Shown: positions 8,016 to 14,522 of the stretch, in pieces
How the letters are laid out: every line of letters begins with the position of its first letter
How positions within the stretch are numbered: position 1 is the first letter of the stretch
Translations under genes and position numbers: made by a program
Notes under the pieces: generated by a model
What the model was told of the DNA's origin: nothing
The model's input: only the letters and a program-made list of their open reading frames with translations
Databases searched by the model: none
From: BOG-938 sp048498155
Lineage (GTDB): Bacteria; Pseudomonadota; Alphaproteobacteria; Caulobacterales; Caulobacteraceae
Assembly: GCA_048498155.1 (NCBI GenBank)
Contig: JBEHYN010000007.1
Coordinates: forward strand, 1-64,000
DNA length: 64,000 bases
Direction of reading: 5' to 3'

Positions 8016-9472
8016 GCGGCGTGTCCTTGGCTTAACGAACGCCCCAAACGCAGGACCTCGGCGAGCAATAGGTCGATGTCGCAGGCTCGCGTACGATGAT
8101 TGACGATGGCGACGCGGATGGCCAGGGCTCCGTTGATGACAGTCGTGGACGGGGCAGCCACGCCTGAGGTTTGCAGGGCCAGTACGATCTGGCTGTTGAG
8201 TCGGTCCGGGTCAGGGCCGCGATACCGGAAGCAGACGATGTTGAGCGGGACAGGCGCCAGGCGTTCCAGCTCCGGCTCGGCGTCCACGCGGGCGGCCAGA
8301 TAGGCGCCCAGGCGGCAAGTGTTGAGGATGCTCGCGCCGATGGCGTCCGCGCCATAGGCCTTAAAGGCAAACCACACTTTCAAGGCGCGAAAGCCACGGG
8401 ACAGATCGGGCCCGAAGTCGCATGGCCAGGGCGCCCCCGCCGCCAGGCCCTTGGCCTCGCGGCGCAGATAGGCGGCTGTGGTGGCGAAGGCGGCCTGATG
8501 CTTGGCGGCGTCGCGCACCAGGATGAAGCCGGCGTCGTAGGGAGCCTGTCCCCATTTATGGAAATCAAAAGCGATGGAATCGGCCTGATCGATCCCGTTC
8601 AGCAGGGGCGCCAGCTCCGGCGACAGCTTGGCCAGGGCGCCAAAAGCGCCGTCCACATGCAGCCACAGCCGCTGCTCGCGGGCGATCCGAGCCAGGGCGG
8701 ACAGGTCGTCGATGGCGCCTGTGTCCACGCCACCGGCCGTGCCGACCACGAGGAAAGGCTCCAGCCCGGCCGCCCGATCGCGCGCCACGGCCGCCTTGAG
8801 CGCATCGAGGTCCATCCGGCCCTCCGCATCGACGGCGACGAAGTGCAGGGCGTCCGAGCCCATGCCGGCCATGTCCATCGCCTTGGCAATGCAGCCGTGC
8901 GCCATGCACGAGGCGTAGGCGCGAAGCTTGGAGCCGCGCTCGCCCGCCCCGATCTGGCGCGATCCGGCTCCCAAGGCGTCCACCCGCGCGATTAACACGG
9001 CGATTAGATTGGCCATTGAGGCGCCGGTGACGAACAGGCCGCTCGCCGTCGACGGGAAGCCGAACAGCTCGGCCATCCATCGCGCGACCTGGCGCTCGAC
9101 CAGGATCGGCGTCTGGTCGCGTCCGCCAAGGTTGGCGTTCAGCCCCCCCGCCAACATCTCGGCCAGCATACCCACCACATTGCCCCCACCATGCACCCAG
9201 CCGAAAAAGCGCGGATGAGCATTGCCGGCGCCGTAAGGCAGAACGGCAGAACGGAATTCCTCGTGCACGGCGCCCAGCGCCTGGGGTCCGCGCGGCATGG
9301 TATGGGCGAACTGCTCTCGCACGGCGCCGGGCGCTGGACGCCAAACCGGCCCTTCGCCCACGCCCTGCATATGGTCGAGCATGTCATCCAGCATCCGGTG
9401 CGCCTGGACGCGCAGAGCCGGCCAATCGGGGGGATCGAGGTCGGGCGCGAGGGAGGGTGGATCGACGGACAT
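8012..9472 (-). CDS. PLP-dependent group II decarboxylase (aromatic amino acid / glutamate decarboxylase family)
   Basis: The protein has 486 aa from the ATG at 9472. A longer reading back to 9622 would overlap the divergent promoter region. It shows the family signatures in order: NAHPRFFGWVHGGG, TGASMANLIAVLIAR, a SCMAHG His predicted to stack on the cofactor (about H192), HVDGAFG with the cofactor Asp (about D274), and AFDFHKWGQ with the PLP lysine (about K306). It should decarboxylate an L-amino acid, but the substrate is not readable. The C-terminus overlaps the ATP-grasp start by 4 bp. It is divergent from the PH-domain gene. Confidence 0.85.
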   Translation of the reverse strand: MSVDPPSLAPDLDPPDWPALRVQAHRMLDDMLDHMQGVGEGPVWRPAPGAVREQFAHTMPRGPQALGAVHEEFRSAVLPYGAGNAHPRFFGWVHGGGNVVGMLAEMLAGGLNANLGGRDQTPILVERQVARWMAELFGFPSTASGLFVTGASMANLIAVLIARVDALGAGSRQIGAGERGSKLRAYASCMAHGCIAKAMDMAGMGSDALHFVAVDAEGRMDLDALKAAVARDRAAGLEPFLVVGTAGGVDTGAIDDLSALARIAREQRLWLHVDGAFGALAKLSPELAPLLNGIDQADSIAFDFHKWGQAPYDAGFILVRDAAKHQAAFATTAAYLRREAKGLAAGAPWPCDFGPDLSRGFRALKVWFAFKAYGADAIGASILNTCRLGAYLAARVDAEPELERLAPVPLNIVCFRYRGPDPDRLNSQIVLALQTSGVAAPSTTVINGALAIRVAIVNHRTRACDIDLLLAEVLRLGRSLSQGHAA

Positions 9473-9532
9473 GACGGGGTGGAACCTTGCGCCGATTCGG
9501 CGACTTACGCCCTGCAGCCGATTGGCCAGGGC

Positions 9533-9561
9533 CTGACGCGTGAGGACCATTCGGCTATAGT
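9533..9561 (+). promoter_or_regulatory. Candidate sigma70-type promoter for the PH-domain gene
   Basis: A -35-like CTGACG (9533-9538), a 17-bp spacer and a -10-like TATAGT (9556-9561) lie about 40 bp before the ATG at 9603. Confidence 0.5.
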
Positions 9562-9602
9562 TCCCGATCGGTCCTGCTGGGCCGAACCCACAGAGGGCCG
9601 CG

Positions 9603-10139
9603 ATGAGCGACGAGACCGACAAACGTCCCCACGGCTACCTGGCCAAGCTGCTCGCCACCGGCGAGGAGGTAGTGCTGATCGAACGCCAGCACAGCTTCGT
9701 CGCCTTCAGCCTGATCGCCGGCGTCCTGATTTATGTGATCGCGGTGCTGGTGATCGTCTCGCTGCTGTGGGCCCGCTACGGCGAGGGCCGAAACTGGATC
9801 CTCTACGCCTATCTTCTGGCCCTGCTCGGCCTGCCACACCTGCTGTGGCGGCTGACCGTGTGGCGGGCGCACCAATATGTCGTGACCACTCGCCGGGTGA
9901 TCCAACTGTCAGGGGTGTTCACCAAGGAGGTGATCGACTCGGCCCTGGACAAGGTGACCGATGTGCGCACCGAGCAGTCGCTGTTTGGCCGCATGTTCAA
10001 CTACGGCGATGTGGAGGTGCTGACGGCCTCTGAGACTGGCAAGAACCTGTTCCGCATGATCGCCGAGCCCCTCGCCTTCAAACGCGCCATGCTGGATGCC
10101 CAGCATGAGCTATTTCACCCCGTGCAGGGACAGGGGTGA
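9603..10139 (+). CDS. PH domain-containing membrane protein (bPH2/YdbS-like)
   Basis: The protein has 178 aa. Two closely spaced transmembrane segments (about 28-56 and 62-80) are followed by a bacterial PH domain with the typical YVVTTRRVIQLSGVFTKEV and LDKVTDVRTEQSLFGRMFNYGDVEV strands. The architecture matches the DUF304/bPH_2 family of membrane-anchored proteins of unknown function. The gene has its own promoter divergent from the decarboxylase and is probably a single-gene unit. Confidence 0.85.
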   Translation: MSDETDKRPHGYLAKLLATGEEVVLIERQHSFVAFSLIAGVLIYVIAVLVIVSLLWARYGEGRNWILYAYLLALLGLPHLLWRLTVWRAHQYVVTTRRVIQLSGVFTKEVIDSALDKVTDVRTEQSLFGRMFNYGDVEVLTASETGKNLFRMIAEPLAFKRAMLDAQHELFHPVQGQG

Positions 10140-10309
10140 CGTTTAGCCGAATTCGCGATCTCCCTGGCCTGACGTTGGCGCTCATTGCGCAGCCAGCCGT
10201 TGACGCCCACCCCGGCCACGCTGAGCCAAACGGACGGCCACCAGGGCGCCTGAAACAGGAAACAAACCAGGCCCGGCGCAACGAACAGGCCTGAATATCG
10301 TTGCGGCAA
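10115..10309 (-). CDS. Possible small membrane protein
   Basis: About 64 aa from a TTG codon. One or two hydrophobic segments (LFVAPGLVCFLF and WWPSVWLSVAGVGV) are followed by a basic tail (LRNERQRQAREIANSAKRH), a plausible small inner-membrane protein. The frame stays open upstream to a CTG that overlaps the stop of the preceding small lipoprotein gene (CTGA), which would allow coupling. Codon third positions are GC-rich, as in real genes. It overlaps the 3' end of the PH-domain gene antiparallel by 25 bp. The start is uncertain and so is its reality. Confidence 0.35.
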   Translation of the reverse strand: MPQRYSGLFVAPGLVCFLFQAPWWPSVWLSVAGVGVNGWLRNERQRQAREIANSAKRHPCPCTG

Positions 10310-10344
10310 CGCCCTTTGGAGCCCGCCGAACGGGCGTCGCGATG

Positions 10345-10689
10345 TCAGTCCGCCGGCCCGCGAGCGGCTCGACGCGGACGACGCCTCATGCGTCCCCCCA
10401 CGACGACCGGGCTGCCGGCCAGACCGACGTAGAAACCCACGTCGTAGAGAACCCCCGTCCCCTTCACTTCATACATCCGCACCGCCCACGGCAGGAGATG
10501 AGGCGCCAACATGTTGATGATCTCCCCGATCAGGGTTACCGGGGCGATCAGGCCGTGCCAGACACCCAGCAGGAATTGTGACAGCAAGATTCCCGATGCG
10601 GCATGTTCGGAATCTCCCGATCCCGCCACGCAGGCGCACAGGGTCAGCATAATAACCACTGCGCCGGCAACTTTCGATGTTCGCCCCAT
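10345..10689 (-). CDS. Small predicted lipoprotein / membrane protein, unknown function
   Basis: The protein has 114 aa from the ATG at 10689, chosen because GGAGG lies at good spacing just upstream. The N-terminus MGRTSKVAGAVVIMLTLCAC is a signal peptide with a possible lipobox LCAC (Cys about 20). The middle is hydrophobic (SQFLLGVWHGLIAPVTLIGEI) and the end is strongly basic (GGRMRRRPRRAARG). I recognise no characterised family. It is transcribed away from the XRE regulator at 10930, with 240 bp between them. Confidence 0.65.
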   Translation of the reverse strand: MGRTSKVAGAVVIMLTLCACVAGSGDSEHAASGILLSQFLLGVWHGLIAPVTLIGEIINMLAPHLLPWAVRMYEVKGTGVLYDVGFYVGLAGSPVVVGGRMRRRPRRAARGPAD

Positions 10690-10929
10690 GATTTCCTCCA
10701 ATACCGAGCCACGTCGAGCGGGCTCTGTTTGTGATACGTCAAATCGACGCCCGAGAATTTGTTGCACAGGTTCCGCTAATACGCCACTTGAGTCAAATTC
10801 CATTGATCCGTGACCAAGTTAAGCCCCAATGCAGGACCATCGTTACCATGAATGAACGGTGAACCAACCTGATGGCCGCCATTCAATCGCCCGGCGCCAT
10901 AAAGCCGGCGTCGCCTTGGAGGGCGTCGC

Positions 10930-11181
10930 ATGGAAAACGACATCAATATCGATCTCGGCAAGCGCCTTCGCGCGCGTCGTCGTCTGCTCGGCCTGTCTCA
11001 GAAAACCCTGGGCAGCGCCATCGGCCTGAGGTTTCAGCAAATCCAGAAGTACGAATGCGCCGCCAACGGTATGTCGGCGGCTCGGCTGTGGCGGCTGTCC
11101 AAGGCCCTGGGCGTGCCTGTTTCCTATTTCTTTGAAGGCTTGCCTGTCGGGAGCGAAACAGACGAGCGCGGCCCGTTGTAG
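10930..11181 (+). CDS. XRE-family HTH transcriptional regulator
   Basis: The protein has 83 aa and is almost entirely one lambda-repressor-like HTH: GKRLRARRRLLGLSQKTLG, AIGLRFQQIQKYECAANGMS, ARLWRLSKALGVPVSYFFEG. The last motif is the usual end of the domain. There is no ligand or dimerisation domain. The DNA target is unknown. The 240-bp divergent region to the small lipoprotein gene is a natural operator location. It is followed closely by two further very small genes on the same strand. Confidence 0.85.
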   Translation: MENDINIDLGKRLRARRRLLGLSQKTLGSAIGLRFQQIQKYECAANGMSAARLWRLSKALGVPVSYFFEGLPVGSETDERGPL

Positions 11182-11210
11182 GGAGCCCAAATCGGCTTAG
11201 ATTGGCGGGC

Positions 11211-11390
11211 ATGGCGGCCGATCCGATCAATCTGAACAAGGCCCGCAAAGCGCGGGACAAATTGGCCGCCAAGGTCCAGGCGGTGCAAAACCGCGCCAAG
11301 TTCGGACGGCCGAAGGCTCTGACCGCGTTGGACAAGGCGCTGGCGGACAAGGCGGCCCGCGCGCTTGACGCCGTCAAGCGCGAGACCTGA
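11211..11390 (+). CDS. DUF4169 family small protein
   Basis: The protein has 59 aa from the ATG at 11211; an upstream TTG would add three residues. It starts MAADPINLNKARKARDKLAAK and is lysine/alanine-rich, highly charged and helical throughout, matching the DUF4169 pattern (INLNRARKAK..., then KFGR..KA.). Function is unknown. The next gene, a ribbon-helix-helix protein, starts one base after its stop, an association I recall as common in alphaproteobacteria. Confidence 0.75.
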   Translation: MAADPINLNKARKARDKLAAKVQAVQNRAKFGRPKALTALDKALADKAARALDAVKRET

Positions 11391-11391
11391 T

Positions 11392-11595
11392 GTGCTGAAG
11401 AAACGTTCCCTGTCCCTGGCCGGCCACGCCACCTCCCTGGCCCTGGAGCCGGAGTTCTGGGTGGTGCTGGAACAGATGGCGGCGGCCGAAGGGATCAGCC
11501 TGCCGGAGTTGATCGTGCGAATCGACGAAGCACGGGGACGGTCGCTGCTGGCCTCGGCCTGCCGGCTACGGGCGCTGGCTTGGGCTGGTCGGTAG
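11392..11595 (+). CDS. Ribbon-helix-helix domain protein
   Basis: The protein has 67 aa from the GTG at 11392, directly after the DUF4169 stop. KKRSLSLAGHATSLALEPEFWVVLEQMAAAEGISLPELIVRIDEAR fits the RHH_4-type ribbon-helix-helix fold: a basic beta strand, then two helices. That suggests a DNA-binding or protein-interaction module. Tight spacing implies co-translation with the DUF4169 gene. Its role is unknown. Confidence 0.75.
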   Translation: MLKKRSLSLAGHATSLALEPEFWVVLEQMAAAEGISLPELIVRIDEARGRSLLASACRLRALAWAGR

Positions 11596-11641
11596 CTAGC
11601 CAGCTGAATTCACCGGCTCAAGCGATCCCTGTTGCGGATCA

Positions 11642-13210
11642 TCAGGGTGCGGTTCTCGCAGGGCCATTGTCAGTCTGCGAAACGATGGCGGCCGAAGACT
11701 GCAGCTTTGCAGGAGAGACAGCGCCGAGCTTTTGGAAGAGCTCTTGAAGGCCGGCGCGTTCTTTTTCGCCGGCCCCGGCGGCCGCCATCACCGGCGTTAG
11801 TCCCGCCTGGTTGCGGGCATCCAGCTTGGCGCCCTTGTCGGCCAGGAACTCGACGTCCGTGCGGAAACCGTGCCGTGCGGCGCCGTGCAGGGCCGTATCG
11901 CCGGCCTTGTTCGCCGCATTGACGTCGCCCCCCAGCTCCACGGCCGCCTGAACGGACCGGATGCCGCTGCCCATCAAGACGCGGGTGTCGGGGTCTTGAA
12001 CCACGGCGAGATCATGCTCGGCCGGATCGACCAGGCGCTCGCGTCTATCCCCGTCCCATCCGACGCCGGCAGCCGCCATCAGTGGCGTGGTTCCGTCAGG
12101 CTTGGCCAGCCGGGGATTGGCGCCGTGCTCGGCGAGCGTGCGCATCATCTCGGGTTCGTCGAACTGAGCGGCGAGAAAGAATGGCGTCGCGCCAATCATA
12201 TGCGACGACAGGAAGTAGCCCTTCGAGTAGCGCGGAACCGGCGTGCCCCTGACGATCCTGGCGTCGGGATTGGCTCCATGGGCGAGCAAAGCCGTGACCA
12301 TTTCGGTATCGCCTCTCAGCACTGCGGCGTGGAGCGGACCGTATCCAGCAGCAGCCGCGTTCGGGTCCGCGCCCTTGTCCAAGAGCCGTTTCGCCACATC
12401 GCTTTGTCCGCTGAGCAAGGCCACGACCAGGACGCTGGCGCCATCCGGCTCCGCGTCGTTCACATCGGCCCCCGCATTCAGGAGCAGTTCGGCCGAGGCC
12501 GCGTCGCCGGACCGGGCGGCGAAGAGCAGTGGCGTATACCCGCCCTGATCGATTTGAAACACGCTCTTCAGCTTTTCGCTTTCGGGGTCTGTCGGCGAAA
12601 AGCCGCCGGTCACCGCGACATGACGGATGCTGGAGCGGGCCTTGACGTCGGCGCCGCCCTCGATCAGCGCACGCACGGCGTCCGGGTGCCGCTCGGCGGC
12701 GGCCCACATCAGGGCGCTCTGCTGATGGGCGCTTTCACGGGCGTTGACCTTGGCCCCCCGCGCCAGCAAGGCGCGCACCGCGTCCGCATTGCCCGTGCGC
12801 GCGCAGGTCATCAACGCGGTCACGCCCGTGGGCAGCGCCGTCTGGTTCGCGTTCGCGCCGGCCGCCAGAAGTCTGCTCACTAGAGCGGCGTCGCGATTCC
12901 CGCAGGCCAGAGTGAGGGGCGCTACGCCGTAGTCGTTCGCCGCGTTCGCGTTCGCCCCGGCGGCGAGCAGCGCCTCGACCATTTTCAGATCATCGAGATA
13001 GACCGCCCAATGCAGCGCGGTCGTTCCGTCCGGCAGGCGCGCATTGATTTTAGCGCCTTTTTTCAAAAGCGCCTGGACTGCGACCGTGTCCTGCCGCCTG
13101 ACCGCGTCGATCAGGGCGGTGCGGACCGCCGCCGTTGCGGCCGACGCCCACAGGCAAACCGCAAGCGCGCCGACGGCCGCGGCCTTTGCAAGAGGTGTGC
13201 GTTTAGCCAT
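11642..13210 (-). CDS. Secreted ankyrin-repeat protein
   Basis: The protein has 522 aa. A Sec-type signal peptide (about 1-27, ending ATAA) is followed by roughly a dozen ankyrin repeats, for example DGTTALHWAVYLDDLKMVEALLAAGANANA and AGDTALHGAARHGFRTDVEFLADKGAKLDAR. The position 13210 start overlaps the stop of the DUF1552 gene by 8 bp, making it the last gene of a three-gene operon with DUF1552 and the diheme DUF1592 protein. Periplasmic ankyrin proteins can support heme enzymes (AnkB with catalase KatB in Pseudomonas aeruginosa). A scaffold role for the operon's partner proteins is inferred. Confidence 0.85.
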   Translation of the reverse strand: MAKRTPLAKAAAVGALAVCLWASAATAAVRTALIDAVRRQDTVAVQALLKKGAKINARLPDGTTALHWAVYLDDLKMVEALLAAGANANAANDYGVAPLTLACGNRDAALVSRLLAAGANANQTALPTGVTALMTCARTGNADAVRALLARGAKVNARESAHQQSALMWAAAERHPDAVRALIEGGADVKARSSIRHVAVTGGFSPTDPESEKLKSVFQIDQGGYTPLLFAARSGDAASAELLLNAGADVNDAEPDGASVLVVALLSGQSDVAKRLLDKGADPNAAAAGYGPLHAAVLRGDTEMVTALLAHGANPDARIVRGTPVPRYSKGYFLSSHMIGATPFFLAAQFDEPEMMRTLAEHGANPRLAKPDGTTPLMAAAGVGWDGDRRERLVDPAEHDLAVVQDPDTRVLMGSGIRSVQAAVELGGDVNAANKAGDTALHGAARHGFRTDVEFLADKGAKLDARNQAGLTPVMAAAGAGEKERAGLQELFQKLGAVSPAKLQSSAAIVSQTDNGPARTAP

Positions 13211-14522
13211 TGAGGCTCAGCGCCCCATTGCTGTCGCCCAGCTGTTCGATCGGGATGCCGAGGTTCTGCAGGAGTGAGACATGCAGGTTCGGCATCGGCG
13301 TGGTGGGCGCGTAACGCGTGTGGCGGCCGCCCTTGAGCGTCCCTGCGCCGCCCCCGAACAGGACGATCGGCAGGTTCTCGGCCGAGTGGACCTGGCTGTC
13401 GCTCAGGCCGCCGCCATAGATCAGCATCAGGTGATCGAGCAGGGACCCGTCCCCGTCGGGCGTGGACTGCAGCCGGTCAAGATAATAGGCGAAGACGCCG
13501 GCGTGGTAGGCTTGAATCTTGGCCAGTTTCGCTAGGCTCTCGGGATTGTACTGATGGTGCGAGAGCGGGTGGTGCGGATCGGTGACGCCGATCTGAGGAT
13601 AGGTGCGGCCGCTGAACTCTCGACCCAGCATGAAGGTGATGACCCGGGTCAGATCGGACTGATAGGCCAGCACCTGAAGATCGAACATCAGCTTGGCATG
13701 GCCCTCAAAGGTGTCGGGAATGCCCGCAGGCCGATCCATGTGCGGCAGTTCCTGGGCGCTCTGCTCCTCCGCCTTCTGGACCTGACGCTCCGCGTCGCGC
13801 ACGGCGTCCAGATACTCGTCGAGCTTGGCGCGGTCTCGGCCGCCGACAGCGCTCTGCAGCCGGGCCACTTTCGGCAATACGCCGTCAATGACGCTCTTCG
13901 TCTCGCGATTGGCAACCTGACGCGACGCGGAGGTCGTGCTGGAGCTGTCGCCGAACAGACGCTCGAACACCACGCGCGGATTGTCCTCCACCGGCAGTGG
14001 GGTCGTGGGGGTGCGCCATGAGAGGGTATTAGTGTAGGCGCAGCTGAAACCGGTGCCGCAGGTGCCCGTGGATTCGCCCACCTCCAGTGACAGCTCAAGC
14101 GAGGCCAGCTGGGTCTGTTTGCCCAGTTCCTTGGCCGCCACCTGATCGGCGGAAATCCCGGCGAGCAGATCCGAGCCTTGGGTCTCCTTGGGCTTCACGC
14201 CGGTGAGATACCGGGTCGACCCATTCTCATGAATGCCGATCCCCTTGTTCTGAAGGCCGGTGATGATGTGCATGTGGGACCGGAACTTGGCGAGCGGCTG
14301 GAGGGTCGACGGCAGTTCGAAATCCGTCCCTTCCGTGGACGGCGTCCAGTGCTCCATGACCATGCCGTTGGGCACATAGACGACCCCGAACCGATTGACC
14401 GGCGCGGCGGCCTTGGCGGATGCGAGCGCGGGCACCATGCAGTCGAGAAACGGTAGCGCCAGCGTCACGCCCATCCCCCGCAGAACCATCCGGCGGGGAA
14501 GCGCTTTCTTGGTGATGATCAT
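13203..14522 (-). CDS. DUF1552 domain protein, Tat-exported
   Basis: The protein has 439 aa. The N-terminus carries a twin-arginine signal (LPRRMVLRGMGVTLALPFLDC), typical of DUF1552 proteins. Further family features are FGVVYVPNGMVMEHWTP, GTGFSCAYTNTLSWR, and the C-terminal LMLIYGGGLSDSQVHSAENLPIVLFGGGAGTLKGGRH, reminiscent of the DUF1501 / alkaline-phosphatase-like superfamily. The function is not established. Its ATG overlaps the stop of the upstream cytochrome-like gene (ATGA), so the pair is co-translated and probably acts together in the periplasm. Confidence 0.85.
   Translation of the reverse strand: MIITKKALPRRMVLRGMGVTLALPFLDCMVPALASAKAAAPVNRFGVVYVPNGMVMEHWTPSTEGTDFELPSTLQPLAKFRSHMHIITGLQNKGIGIHENGSTRYLTGVKPKETQGSDLLAGISADQVAAKELGKQTQLASLELSLEVGESTGTCGTGFSCAYTNTLSWRTPTTPLPVEDNPRVVFERLFGDSSSTTSASRQVANRETKSVIDGVLPKVARLQSAVGGRDRAKLDEYLDAVRDAERQVQKAEEQSAQELPHMDRPAGIPDTFEGHAKLMFDLQVLAYQSDLTRVITFMLGREFSGRTYPQIGVTDPHHPLSHHQYNPESLAKLAKIQAYHAGVFAYYLDRLQSTPDGDGSLLDHLMLIYGGGLSDSQVHSAENLPIVLFGGGAGTLKGGRHTRYAPTTPMPNLHVSLLQNLGIPIEQLGDSNGALSLNG

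Noticed and set aside
8171..8995. 274-aa plus-strand frame within the decarboxylase gene
   Set aside because: Antisense to a gene with clear PLP-decarboxylase motifs; no domain content of its own.
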